This document shows positions 23,357 through 32,047 of a DNA stretch of 46,990 nt, in pieces. The translations under genes were made by a program, and so were the position numbers. This stretch comes from Actinomadura harenae (GTDB lineage Bacteria > Actinomycetota > Actinomycetes > Streptosporangiales > Streptosporangiaceae): NCBI RefSeq assembly GCF_003696215.1, contig NZ_RFFG01000064.1, positions 1 through 46,990 of the forward strand, read 5' to 3'. The notes under the pieces are model-generated. The model made no database searches. It was not told the origin of the DNA and saw nothing but the letters and a program-made list of their open reading frames with translations. Position 1 is the stretch's first letter; each line of letters opens with the position of its first letter.

Positions 23357-23977
23357 GTGTGCTCCTTCTGATCCGGGCAGTCGCAGATGCGACATGCTTC
23401 CGACCTGAGAGTGAATTCCCGGCATATGGCATGACAACTACCTGATCAGGCCAAGAAAGCGGAACGCCCGTGCTGTCGCGAGAAGTGCGATATGCGAAAA
23501 GTGCCGGGTGGGGTGCGTTCCTGCGCTGTTCCGTTGCGCGGCCGGGGGTGGAGTGTTGGACGTCGGGAGCCGGTGCCTTGACGGACGGGGGCGTAACGCC
23601 ATGTATTCCGGTCTCTAGGGCAAAAGGGAGAGGGTGATCTCCGGAGGCGTCGGGAACGATCGCGGCACGGAACGGAAGAAGTGCGAAGATAGTTGAGCGT
23701 TTTCGCACCTCAGGCGGGTTGTGGTGGATTGTCGAGGGGTGGCGTGCCGAGCGGCGGGGAGCGCCTCGGGATGTCGTGTCGTGTGGGTTGGTGGGGAGAA
23801 AGAGAGATTTGCGTCCGGGGCGTTCGTCATTGGGAAGTCAAGAAATGGTGAGCGACCTGCTAATCGTTCTGATGATGGTGGAAGTCGGCGGGCTCAACGT
23901 GTTGAGTGTCCGTGGTGCCCAGCCTGCAAGAACGGGCACTAGGTCGAAATTCCACTGTGCACAGAAGGGGCTTCGGT
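23357..23977. promoter_or_regulatory. Long divergent intergenic region, A+T-richer
   Basis: These 621 bases separate two divergently transcribed secreted-protein genes. The G+C content is visibly lower than in coding parts. Three copies of AAGTGC within GCGA-rich context occur near 23480-23510 and 23677-23690. No open frame has both a ribosome site and typical codon usage, so I call no gene. The region probably holds two promoters and regulator sites. Confidence 0.45.
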
Positions 23978-24286
23978 ATGAAGCGACTGGTGGCGACAGG
24001 GTTCATGGCCCTGGCGGCGGGTGGCGTGCTGATGAGCGCCTCCCCGGCTATGGCGTGGGACGAGCCGGTCCCGAACATCCACTCGTCCCACTCGTCGGAC
24101 GCCCAGGGGATCGGCGTCCAGACCTGCCGCTCGGTTGAGGTCGGCGCCGTCATCGGTGTCATCCTCCACAACGTCCTCGCTCAGGACAACGAGGCCGGCA
24201 ACTGCAACAACGGCTCTACGGCCGACAGCCACCACGGCCACCACGGCCACGGCTTCGGTGAGGGTTGGGGCGGCTACCGCCACTGA
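23978..24286 (+). CDS. Small secreted two-cysteine protein with His-rich tail
   Basis: A 102-residue protein with a signal peptide (MKRLVATGFMAL, cleavage after AMA at about 26). The mature core, residues 44-80, contains two cysteines, C50 and C76, in IGVQTCRSVEV and GNCNNG. The core is shared with the small protein at 41535, defining a family. The tail is rich in His and Gly (DSHHGHHGHGFGEGWGG), which could bind metal; the homologue has a Lys-rich tail instead. GAAGGGG lies about eight bases before the ATG. A strong terminator follows, so it is monocistronic. Function unknown; the size and features resemble surface or spore-coat peptides, but it is not a chaplin or rodlin that I can recognise. 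Confidence 0.85.
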   Translation: MKRLVATGFMALAAGGVLMSASPAMAWDEPVPNIHSSHSSDAQGIGVQTCRSVEVGAVIGVILHNVLAQDNEAGNCNNGSTADSHHGHHGHGFGEGWGGYRH

Positions 24287-24297
24287 TCCAGGCCTTG

Positions 24298-24336
24298 ACC
24301 GGGCCGGGGGCGAGTTCGGCTCGTCCCCGGCCCGGT
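24298..24336 (+). terminator. Strong intrinsic terminator
   Basis: A 17-bp stem with one G-U pair (24298-24314 with 24320-24336) has the loop TTCGG, followed by TTTCGCTTT. It starts 12 bases after the stop of the small secreted protein. Confidence 0.92.
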
Positions 24337-24647
24337 TTTCGCTTTGTCCGGGATGATTCCCCGTCGGTCAACGCTGTTCCATCGTCCCTGCGGCATTCGT
24401 CAAAGGACCCGTGGCGGGCGCGTGTCGTCCCCGGCCTCCGTGTGAGGCTCGCCAGCGGATCGTGAAGCCGGGCGAGGGAACTCCCGGAGGAAATCGGGCG
24501 TCCCCGCGGTCGTCCGCCCGTACCGCCCGGGACGCCTCGTTCAGGCCGAAGTCCGAAAGGTGGCGCGACGGCGAGCCGTTCACCCCGCCGCCGTGTGCGG
24601 ACGGCTCGCAGGTCCAGGCTTTTCCGTTCCCGGAAAGGACGTCGATT
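24337..24647 (+). promoter_or_regulatory. Region upstream of the exopolysaccharide operon
   Basis: About 310 bases between a strong terminator and the first exopolysaccharide gene, expected to hold the operon promoter. No convincing -35/-10 pair or operator was found. An in-frame extension of the next gene reaches 24411 but has no ribosome site, so the region is treated as leader. Confidence 0.4.
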
Positions 24648-26120
24648 TTGGGAGCTCAAGGGCTTGCGGCGCTCGGCACAGCCGAGGGGACCACGACTCG
24701 CCCGCCGGTCCTCCAGGACCATGTGCTCGGGACCGAGCACCGCCCTCCGGCCCACCGGCGCACCCCCCGCCTCACGCTGCGACTGCCCGCGGCCGGCTAT
24801 CGCCTGACGCTCTCGCTGCTGGACTTCACGGTCGCGGCGGGCCTCTCCCTCACGCGGACCGGAGATCCGGTACGCGCCGTCCTCACGGGGACGGTGCTCG
24901 TGGCTTTGCAGGTCGCGGCCGGGGGATACCGTCCGCGCCGGAGCCTCAGCCTCGTCGACGAGGTCGTGCCGACCGTGACCCGCGTGCTCCTGGCCGATCT
25001 GGCCGTCGGCCGCGTCCTGCTGCCGCCCGCGCCGGCGACGCTTCCCCTCGCGACACTGCGGATGCTGGAGTTCGTCCTGGTGGCGTCGGTGCTGGCCCTC
25101 GCGGGACGGTTCCCGGTGTTCAACGCGGCGCGGCGGTTCCGGCGCAGGCCGGCGCGGCTGCGCGCGACGGTCGTCATCGGCGGGGGCGCGGTCGCGGACC
25201 GCATCGCCGAGCATCTCGACCGGCGTCCCGAGCTGGGGCTGGCCGTGACGGCGCGGCTGGATCCGGGCCAGGTCGACAACGCCGCCCTTCCGGCCGCCGC
25301 CGCGGGGGACTGGCCGCACCTCACACGGACGCTGCACGCGACGCGCGCCCGGGTCGCCGTGCTGGTCTGCGAGGGCGTCCACCCCGTCCAGCTGGACGCC
25401 ACGGCGCGGACGGCGGCGCGGGCCACCGGCGAGGTCTGGGCCGTGGTGACCGCGCCGGGCCTGGTCCCGGCGGGGGCGCGCGGACGCGAAGACCTGGCCG
25501 GGATCCCGGTCGCCCGCGTGCTGGACGCCGGGCGCGTCACGCTCGGACGGCGCGGCAAGCGGATGTTCGACGTCGTCGTGGCGTCGGGGATGCTCGTGCT
25601 GCTGAGCTGGCCGATGGCGCTGTGCGCGATCGCCGTGCGGCTCGAGGGCGGGCCCGGCGTGCTGTTCAGGCAGCGCCGCGTCGGACTGCTCGGACGCGAG
25701 TTCACGCTGGTGAAGTTCCGGACGGTCCGTCCGACCGCCGAGCATCACGCCGACACGAGCTGGTCGGTGGACCACGAGCGGCTCGTCGGCCCGGTGGGGC
25801 GGTTCCTGCGGAAGACCTCGCTGGACGAGCTGCCGCAGCTGTGGAACGTCCTGCGCGGGGACATGAGCCTGGTCGGGCCGCGTCCCGAGCGCCCGCACTT
25901 CGTGGCGACGTTCGGCGGGACCGTCCCGAACTACGGGCTGCGTCATCGCATGCCGGTCGGGATGACCGGATGGGCGCAGGTCAACGGGCTGCGGGGCGAC
26001 ACCTCGATCGAGGACCGGGTGCGCTACGACAACTACTACATCGACCACTGGTCGTTCGCGGCGGACCTGCGGATCCTGCTGATGACCGTCCGGGCCGTGA
26101 TGGTCCGGGAGGGCCGGTGA
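24648..26120 (+). CDS. Polyprenyl-phosphate sugar-1-phosphate transferase (EPS initiation)
   Basis: A 490-residue enzyme of the WbaP/CpsE type that starts the polysaccharide by moving a sugar-1-phosphate from a nucleotide sugar onto a polyprenyl phosphate at the membrane. N-terminal membrane helices and a degenerate Rossmann-like middle domain (VVIGGGAVADRIAEHL) precede the C-terminal catalytic domain: KRMFDVVVASG, a reentrant hydrophobic segment, FRQRRVGLLGREFTLVKFRT, TSLDELPQLWNVLRGDMSLV, GPRPERP, and MTGWAQVNGLRGDT. TTG 24648 was chosen because AAAGGA lies eight bases before it; this is a rare start and the true N-terminus could differ. First gene of the operon; the next starts 54 bases on. 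Confidence 0.93.
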   Translation: MGAQGLAALGTAEGTTTRPPVLQDHVLGTEHRPPAHRRTPRLTLRLPAAGYRLTLSLLDFTVAAGLSLTRTGDPVRAVLTGTVLVALQVAAGGYRPRRSLSLVDEVVPTVTRVLLADLAVGRVLLPPAPATLPLATLRMLEFVLVASVLALAGRFPVFNAARRFRRRPARLRATVVIGGGAVADRIAEHLDRRPELGLAVTARLDPGQVDNAALPAAAAGDWPHLTRTLHATRARVAVLVCEGVHPVQLDATARTAARATGEVWAVVTAPGLVPAGARGREDLAGIPVARVLDAGRVTLGRRGKRMFDVVVASGMLVLLSWPMALCAIAVRLEGGPGVLFRQRRVGLLGREFTLVKFRTVRPTAEHHADTSWSVDHERLVGPVGRFLRKTSLDELPQLWNVLRGDMSLVGPRPERPHFVATFGGTVPNYGLRHRMPVGMTGWAQVNGLRGDTSIEDRVRYDNYYIDHWSFAADLRILLMTVRAVMVREGR

Positions 26121-26174
26121 CCGGGCGATGACCCCGCAGGCCCGGACCGGCCCCGACCCCCGGCCCCTCGCCGC

Positions 26175-27623
26175 ATGACCGGCACGCGGTCCGCGCCGGG
26201 GGGACGGCGTCGGCTCACACGGTCCTCCAGCCCCTCCTGGCAGGCCCTTCCCGCGCGGGACGGCGAACCGCACTCGTGGGGCTCCGCCTGGTGGCGGCGT
26301 CCGTCGTGGCTGGTCGCGGCCACGGTGCTGAGCGTGGCGATCCCGCTGGGGGACGACTCGGTCGCCTCCGGGACGACGCACGCCTCACCGGGGGACGCGG
26401 TCAGTCTGGTTCTGGTCGTGATCGCGGGGGCGTTGTGGATGCGCGGTCGCGTGCGCGTTCCCGTGGCCGTGACGCTCGTGATCGCGGGGGTCGTCGTCGC
26501 GGCGGCGCTCTCGACGGAGTTCTCCCCGGAACCGGCGACGAGCCTGGTGGGGTGGGTGCGGCAGACGCAGGTCTTCGTCCTGGTGCCGCTCGCCGTCATG
26601 GTGGCGGTCCGCGACCGGCGGGACGTGTCGGTCGTCGTGGGCTCGGTCGTGGCGCTGGGCACGGTCGAGGCCCTGGTGGGGGTCTGGCAGACCGTCACGC
26701 ACGACGGCGCCTCGTACGCGGGGAAGCTGATCCGCGCGGTCGGGACGTTCGGCGCGCTGGACGTCATGGCCATGGCGACCGTCTGCGGGATGGCGCTGGT
26801 CATGGCCGTCTCGCTCGCGCTCACCGCCCGGGACGGACGGCGGCGGGCGCTGCTCCTCGGCGTCGTGGCCGTCCTCGCCGCCGGGCTGGCGTGCTCGCTG
26901 AGCCGGGGGAGCTGGATCGCGGCGCTGGCCGGCCTGCTGGTCGTCCTCGTCCGGTTCGACGTGAAGCTCGCCTTCCGGCTCGGACTGTGCGCGCTGGCGC
27001 TGGCGACCGTCGTGGTCGGCGGGTTCGGGATCGGCTCGGGGACGATCGGGACCCGCACGCGGTCGATCCTCGACTCCGTCAACGACCCGGACCGTTCGGT
27101 CGGGGACCGGTACGCCCTGTGGGGGACCGCCGAGGGAATGTGGCAGGACCACCCCGTGACCGGCGTCGGCATCAAGAACTTCCCGGTCTTCCGGGACGCG
27201 TACGCGCCGCCGCGGCTGTCGGGGGCCAGCGACACGGCCGACTCGGTGACCGGGTTCGTCCGGGAGCCGCTGCTGTCGCCGCACGACCAGTACCTGCTGA
27301 TGCTCTCCGAGCAGGGTCTGCTCGGGGCGGGGGCGTTCGTGCTGGCCCTGGGCGCGGTGCAGGTCGGACTGTGGCGCCGGAGCAGGGCCGTGGACGGGCA
27401 CTGGCTGCTATGCGTGGGCACCACGACCTCGATCACGGTCAACTTCCTGTACTCGGACATGGGCGGGCCCACGACCGTCCTGGTGGGGATCGTGCTGGGG
27501 CTGGCGGCCCGCCACACCTGGCCCGTGGCCTCTGGCCCGGCCTCCGCCTCCGATTCCGCCCCCGCCCCCGCCCCCGCCCCCGCCCCCGCCTCCGGCTCGG
27601 CCTCGGTTGAGGGCGCGTGGTGA
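26175..27623 (+). CDS. O-antigen ligase/Wzy-type polymerase family protein
   Basis: A 482-residue polytopic membrane protein with about ten predicted helices. The large extracytoplasmic loop near residues 310-375 contains DRYALWGTAEGMWQDHPVTG and SPHDQYLLMLSEQG, the pattern of the Wzy_C (O-antigen ligase/polymerase) family. In this setting it most likely polymerises repeat units on the outer face. The C-terminus ends in an Ala-Pro repeat, encoded by a CCCGCC-type hexamer array near 27555-27590. It overlaps the start of the flippase gene by seven bases (or four if GTG 27620 is used), indicating translational coupling. Confidence 0.92.
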   Translation: MTGTRSAPGGRRRLTRSSSPSWQALPARDGEPHSWGSAWWRRPSWLVAATVLSVAIPLGDDSVASGTTHASPGDAVSLVLVVIAGALWMRGRVRVPVAVTLVIAGVVVAAALSTEFSPEPATSLVGWVRQTQVFVLVPLAVMVAVRDRRDVSVVVGSVVALGTVEALVGVWQTVTHDGASYAGKLIRAVGTFGALDVMAMATVCGMALVMAVSLALTARDGRRRALLLGVVAVLAAGLACSLSRGSWIAALAGLLVVLVRFDVKLAFRLGLCALALATVVVGGFGIGSGTIGTRTRSILDSVNDPDRSVGDRYALWGTAEGMWQDHPVTGVGIKNFPVFRDAYAPPRLSGASDTADSVTGFVREPLLSPHDQYLLMLSEQGLLGAGAFVLALGAVQVGLWRRSRAVDGHWLLCVGTTTSITVNFLYSDMGGPTTVLVGIVLGLAARHTWPVASGPASASDSAPAPAPAPAPASGSASVEGAW

Positions 27624-29293
27624 CCGCCGCCGACGCTCGGGTGAGGCCCGAGGTCCAGGCCGGGAAGCGGCTCTCGGTCGGACGTGCGGCGACGCTCTCG
27701 GCGGTGCTGGTGTGCGCGGGGACGGGGATGGGGTTCGTCCGGGACCTGCTGCTCGCCGACCACTTCGGCGCCGGGCCGCGCACGGACGCGTTCCTGGTGT
27801 CCTGGACGGTCCCGGAGACGGTGTCGCCGCTGCTCATCGAGGACGCGATGGCGCTCGTCATGGTCCCGGTCGTCACGCGGGCGATGCTCCGGCCGCACGG
27901 GGTGCCGCGGCTGGTGCGGCGGGTCGCGCCCCGGCTGATCCTCGTGCTGACGGTGCTGGCGGTGGCCGTGATGCTGCTCGCGCCGTGGCTGGTGCGGATC
28001 GCCGCGCCCGGCGTCACGGACCGGGCCGAGGCGGTCGTCTGCCTGCGGCTGACCGCGGTGACCGTCCTGACGTTCGGCGTCGCGGGGTTCATCAGCGCGA
28101 TCCTGCGTCCGCACCACCGGTTCGGGCCGCCCGCCGCGATCTACCTCGCCTACAACGTCGGCATCCTCGCGATGCTGGTCACGCTCGCGAACGCGTGGGG
28201 GATCACCAGCGCGGCGCTCGGGGTCGCGTGCGGCAGCCTGTTCATGGTCCTCGTCCAGGTGCCCGCGTTCGTCCGGGTGCTGCGCGGGGGGAGCGGACCG
28301 GCGGCCGAAGCCGCCGACGTCCCCGCCGTCCCCGAGGCGGAACCGGCGCCGGGGACGGCGGCGCGCCAGGTGTGGTTCGCGGCGGTGGCGCCGGTCGTCG
28401 CGTTCACGGTCGCGCGGCAGGCGCAGGTGCTGGTCGAACGGTTCTTCGGATCGAGCCTGCCCGAGGGGACGATCTCCCACCTGAACTACGCGCAGAAGGT
28501 CGCGCAGGTGCCGATGGTCCTCGCGCTGCTGGTCGCGACCGTGACGTTCCCCCGGCTCGTCCGGGCCCACCTGGACGACGACGCCGGACGGCTCCGGCGG
28601 CGCGTCGAGGGCGACCTCACGGTGGTGGGGCTGCTGATCCTCGTCGCGATCACCTACCTGTGGACGTTCGCGCCGCTGATCACGCGGGTGATGTTCGAGC
28701 ACGGCGCGTTCACCCGCGCCGACTCCCTGAGCACGGCGCACATCCTGCGGATCTACGCGCTCGGGCTGCTCGCCCAGTGCGTCCTGGGGGTGAGCGTCCG
28801 CGCGCTGTCGGCGGGACGGCGGGGAGGCTGGCGGACGCCGCTGGCGATGCTCGCCGGTCTCGCGGTCACGTTCGGCGTCGCGGCGCTGTTCGGCGCGAGC
28901 CACGGCGCGGGGGCGCTGGCGGCGGGGAACGCGGCCGGGATCAGTGTCGCCGCCGTCCTGCAACTGGTGACCGTGCGGCGGAGGGTCGCGCCGATCCGGT
29001 TCGTCCTGCTGGGACGGCGTCTGGTGGTCGGCGCGGGATGCGCGCTCGCCGCCGGGTTCGGCGCCGAGCGGGTGACGTGGCTGGTGGCCGGGGAGGCCGC
29101 GCCGCTCGTCCGGCTGGTGGTCGGGGGCGTGGCGGTGCCGCTGGTCATGACGGTGATGCTCGCCCTGGTCATCGGGGCCGCGGAGCTTCTGCGGGGACGG
29201 GACGAGCCCGAGACCGGAACGGGGGGAGCCGGCGAGGCCGGATCGGCTCCGCCCGCGGAACGACCGCCGGCCATGCGAAGGGTGATCGGCTGA
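27617..29293 (+). CDS. MurJ/MviN-family lipid flippase (Wzx-like role)
   Basis: A 558-residue protein with about 14 membrane helices and MviN-type sequence at the start: GFVRDLLLADHFGAGPRTDAF and PLLIEDAMALVMVPVV, and later VERFFGSSLPEGTISHLNYAQK. The family flips lipid-linked precursors across the membrane. Because it sits inside an exopolysaccharide operon, it probably exports the polyprenyl-linked repeat unit rather than lipid II; the essential murJ is presumably elsewhere. The last 35 residues are Gly/Pro/Arg-rich. GTG 27617 or GTG 27620 is the start. The stop overlaps the next ATG by one base. Confidence 0.92.
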   Translation: MVTAADARVRPEVQAGKRLSVGRAATLSAVLVCAGTGMGFVRDLLLADHFGAGPRTDAFLVSWTVPETVSPLLIEDAMALVMVPVVTRAMLRPHGVPRLVRRVAPRLILVLTVLAVAVMLLAPWLVRIAAPGVTDRAEAVVCLRLTAVTVLTFGVAGFISAILRPHHRFGPPAAIYLAYNVGILAMLVTLANAWGITSAALGVACGSLFMVLVQVPAFVRVLRGGSGPAAEAADVPAVPEAEPAPGTAARQVWFAAVAPVVAFTVARQAQVLVERFFGSSLPEGTISHLNYAQKVAQVPMVLALLVATVTFPRLVRAHLDDDAGRLRRRVEGDLTVVGLLILVAITYLWTFAPLITRVMFEHGAFTRADSLSTAHILRIYALGLLAQCVLGVSVRALSAGRRGGWRTPLAMLAGLAVTFGVAALFGASHGAGALAAGNAAGISVAAVLQLVTVRRRVAPIRFVLLGRRLVVGAGCALAAGFGAERVTWLVAGEAAPLVRLVVGGVAVPLVMTVMLALVIGAAELLRGRDEPETGTGGAGEAGSAPPAERPPAMRRVIG

Positions 29294-30129
29294 TGGGCAT
29301 CGAGTGGACGACCAGGGACCAGCCGCCCGGCGGCCCGGGTCCGCGCCCGGCGGACTCGCCCGGTCCGTGCGCGGCCGATTCGCCGGGTCCGCACGCGGCC
29401 GATTCGCCTGGTCCGCACACGGACAGGGCGGGGCGGATGCCGCCGGTGCTCATGTACCACTCGGTGGACCACTACCTCGAGGACCCGCATCTGATCACGG
29501 TCACGCCGAGCCGGTTCGAGCGGCAGATGCGCTGGCTGAAGGCGAGCCGCCTGCGCGGGGTCGGCGTCGCGGAGCTGCTGGCCGCGCGGGCCGCCGGACG
29601 GCACCGGCGGATGGTCGGCCTCACCTTCGACGACGGCTACGCCGACTTCGTCCGGCATGTCGTCCCGGTGCTGCGGGGGCTGGGGTTCACCGCGACGGTG
29701 TTCATGGTGTCCGGGGAGATCGGCGGCGCCAACTCCTGGGACGACGGCCCGCGCAAGCGCCTGATGGACGCCGGGCAGCTGCGCGCGGTGGCCGACGCGG
29801 GCATGGAGGTCGCGTCCCACGGCGTCCGGCACCTCTCGCTTCCCGACGCCGACGACGACGACCTGGCCGGCGAGCTGCGGGAGAGCCGCGCGCACTTGGA
29901 GGAACTGCTCCGGAGGCCGGTCGCCGGCTTCGCCTACCCCTATGGGAACGTCACGCCGCGCGTGGTGGACGCCGTCCGGGACGCGGGCTACGACTACGGG
30001 TGCGCGATCTGGGGATCGGGGGCCGACCGGCACGCCCTCGCCCGCACCTACATCGGCGAACGCGACGACCCGCTGCGCATGCGGCTCAAGTTCGCCCGCC
30101 ACCGGTTCCGGCAGAGGAAGCCGGAATGA
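29293..30129 (+). CDS. Polysaccharide deacetylase (NodB/CE4 domain)
   Basis: A 278-residue CE4 esterase that removes acetyl groups from amino sugars. Catalytic motifs are visible: TFDDGYAD (D113, D114), SHGVRH (H176 and H180 as metal ligands), and the YPYG-type motif AYPYGN. Residues 19-42 form three eight-residue repeats (consensus AADSPGPH), encoded by a 24-bp repeat. No signal peptide is evident, so action on a lipid-linked intermediate on the inside is possible. The stop/start TGATG overlap with the flippase gene and ATGA overlap with the next gene show tight coupling. Confidence 0.95.
   Translation: MGIEWTTRDQPPGGPGPRPADSPGPCAADSPGPHAADSPGPHTDRAGRMPPVLMYHSVDHYLEDPHLITVTPSRFERQMRWLKASRLRGVGVAELLAARAAGRHRRMVGLTFDDGYADFVRHVVPVLRGLGFTATVFMVSGEIGGANSWDDGPRKRLMDAGQLRAVADAGMEVASHGVRHLSLPDADDDDLAGELRESRAHLEELLRRPVAGFAYPYGNVTPRVVDAVRDAGYDYGCAIWGSGADRHALARTYIGERDDPLRMRLKFARHRFRQRKPE
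29347..29418 (+). repeat. 24-bp in-frame tandem repeat in the deacetylase gene
   Basis: Three 24-base units at 29347-29370, 29371-29394 and 29395-29418; the last two differ at one base. They encode ADSPGP(C/H) repeats ahead of the NodB domain. Confidence 0.85.
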
Positions 30130-31256
30130 CGCGCGTCCTGCACCTCATCACCGGGCTGGGCCTGGGCGGCGCGGAACACCAGCTCGTTCTGCTCGCGCGG
30201 CACCTTCCCGTGCAGTGCGAGGTGGCGACGCTGGCCGGGCCGACCACGCTCGCGGGCGAGCTGCGCGGTCTCGGCGTCCCCGTGCACGACCTGGGGATGG
30301 TCCACAACCGCGACCTGACCGTCCTGCCCCGGCTCGTGTCGCTGATGCGGCGCGGACGCTACGACGCCGTCCACACGCACCTCTACCGGGCGTGCCTGTA
30401 CGGACGCGTCGCCGCGCGGATCGCGGGGGTGCGGCGCATCATCGCGACCGAGCACTCCCTCGGTGACCGCCACATCGAGGGCCGGGACACCACCTGGCCC
30501 GTGCGGATGCTGTACCGCGCGAGCGAGCAGCTCGGCTCGGCGACCGTCGCGGTGTCGCCGACGGTCGAGCGGCGGCTGCGCGACTGGGGCGTTCCGGCGC
30601 GGCGGGTCGTCACGATCCCGAACGGGCTGGACCCGGTGGCCTTCGCCTTCGACCCCCGGGCGCGGGAACGCGTCCGGCACGGGCTCGGGCTGGCGTCCGG
30701 GGACTTCGTCGTCGGGACGGTCGGACGCCTCGTCCCGACCAAGCGCGTGGACGTCCTGATCGACGCCGTCGCGCGGGTGCCGGGCGCGAAGCTGCTGGTC
30801 GTCGGGGACGGTCCCGACGCGTTGCGGCTGCACGCGATGGCGTCCGCGCCGGGGGCCCGCGTCCTCTTCGTGGGCGCGCGGCAGGACGTCGGCGCGTACC
30901 TGTCCGCCATGGACGTGTTCGCCTCGCCCTCCGAGCAGGAGACCTTCGGGCTCAGCGTCCTGGAGGCCCTGGCGAACGGGCTTCCCACGATCTACACCAC
31001 CTGCCCGGCCCTCCAGGACCTCGCCGGGCGCCCGCCCGGTCCGGAGGGCGACGAGCCGCCCGTCCGGCGGGTGCCCGGCACGGCCGAGGCCTACGCCGCG
31101 GCGCTCCGCGAGCTCGGGGACCTGCCGGTCACGGCGCGTTCCTGCGCCGCCGCCGCGCGCGCCTACGCGATCGACGGCCTCGTCGCCCGGCTGGTCGCGC
31201 TCTACCAGGTCGACCGGCCCGGCCGCATGACGACTTCCGAGGAGGCACATCGATGA
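30126..31256 (+). CDS. GT4-family glycosyltransferase
   Basis: A 376-residue GT-B glycosyltransferase. The acceptor domain begins VLHLITGLGLGGAEHQLVLLAR, with HTHLYRACLYGR following. The donor domain has VGTVGRLVPTKRVDVLI and the EX7E-like SPSEQETFGLSVLEALANGLP that binds the nucleotide sugar. It adds a sugar to the growing lipid-linked repeat unit at the inner face. The start overlaps the deacetylase stop (ATGA) and the stop overlaps the Wzz-like start by four bases. Donor and linkage cannot be read from the sequence. Confidence 0.96.
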   Translation: MTRVLHLITGLGLGGAEHQLVLLARHLPVQCEVATLAGPTTLAGELRGLGVPVHDLGMVHNRDLTVLPRLVSLMRRGRYDAVHTHLYRACLYGRVAARIAGVRRIIATEHSLGDRHIEGRDTTWPVRMLYRASEQLGSATVAVSPTVERRLRDWGVPARRVVTIPNGLDPVAFAFDPRARERVRHGLGLASGDFVVGTVGRLVPTKRVDVLIDAVARVPGAKLLVVGDGPDALRLHAMASAPGARVLFVGARQDVGAYLSAMDVFASPSEQETFGLSVLEALANGLPTIYTTCPALQDLAGRPPGPEGDEPPVRRVPGTAEAYAAALRELGDLPVTARSCAAAARAYAIDGLVARLVALYQVDRPGRMTTSEEAHR

Positions 31257-32047
31257 CCACGGCCAAGACCCGGACGGCGGACGGCGGCCCGGACACCGGC
31301 CCCCCGCCACCGGGCGGGCGGGCGCGCGGGCCCGCGGACCCGATGCGCGGCGCGGCGCTCCCGATGGCCGTGATCGTGCTCGGCGCGGTGGCCGGGACCC
31401 TGTACGGGCTGCTCACCCCGCCCGCGTTCGAGGCGTCCGCGAACGTGCTGGTCGCGCCGGACAAGCACAGCTCCGGCGCGGACGCGGTCAACTACGCGCA
31501 GGCGTACGGGCGGCTCGCGAACCTGCCCGAGACGCTCACCTGGGCACCCGTCCCGGCACCGTGGGGGACGTCGGTGGAGTCGGCCGCCAAGCGGCTGCGC
31601 ACGTCGACCTCGCCGGACACGCCGCTCATCCGGCTGACCGCGACCGCGCCGGAGCCGCGCCGGGCCGCGACCCTGGCCAACGCCGCCGCCGCCGCGCTCG
31701 TCCGCTACGGCACGGGTCACCAGGCGGACACCGGCGTCCGGGTCATCCTGATGAGCAACGCGCTCGCCCCGACCACCGCCAGCTCGCCCAAGCTCCTCCT
31801 CGACATCGCCGTCGGAGCGGCGTCCGGGGGGCTGCTGGCGGCGCTGGCCGCGCTCGCGGGGCTCCGCTGGCCGCCCGCGTCGGCGGGCCGCCGGAGGCAG
31901 GGGCGCGCCTGGGACACCGAGGCGGTTCCGGACGCGCCGTCCGAGACCGGCGGACGGGCCCAGACGCGGCGGAGCGGGGCGTCGCGCTCGTCCCGTTCGT
32001 CCCGCCGGAACCGGGTCGAGCGACCCGCCGCGGAGGACGAGAAGTGA
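31253..32047 (+). CDS. Wzz-like chain-length/co-polymerase membrane protein
   Basis: A 264-residue protein with a Pro/Gly N-terminus, a first helix (about 35-53, PMAVIVLGAVAGTLYGLL), an extracytoplasmic domain with FEASANVLVAP and a helical RRAATLANAAAAALVRY stretch, a second helix (about 180-202), and a basic Ser/Arg tail. The layout fits a polysaccharide co-polymerase (Wzz) without a fused tyrosine kinase domain. It would set the polymer length together with the Wzy-like protein. Both ends overlap their neighbours by four bases. Confidence 0.82.
   Translation: MTTAKTRTADGGPDTGPPPPGGRARGPADPMRGAALPMAVIVLGAVAGTLYGLLTPPAFEASANVLVAPDKHSSGADAVNYAQAYGRLANLPETLTWAPVPAPWGTSVESAAKRLRTSTSPDTPLIRLTATAPEPRRAATLANAAAAALVRYGTGHQADTGVRVILMSNALAPTTASSPKLLLDIAVGAASGGLLAALAALAGLRWPPASAGRRRQGRAWDTEAVPDAPSETGGRAQTRRSGASRSSRSSRRNRVERPAAEDEK

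Noticed and set aside
22715..23371. Plus-strand open frame after ssrA
   Set aside because: It overlaps the SH3-like secreted gene, which has a signal peptide and strong ribosome site on the other strand; the plus frame has neither.
23719..24138. Possible gene upstream of the two-cysteine protein
   Set aside because: No ribosome site, odd codon use, and it runs into the real gene in another frame.
27555..27590. CRISPR-like or minisatellite array in the Wzy-like gene
   Set aside because: It is a simple CCCGCC-type hexamer run encoding an Ala-Pro tail in frame, with no spacers.
26036..28963. 975-codon minus-strand open frame across the polymerase and flippase genes
   Set aside because: Shadow frame: it overlaps the Wzy- and MurJ-type genes completely and has Arg/Pro/Ser low complexity.
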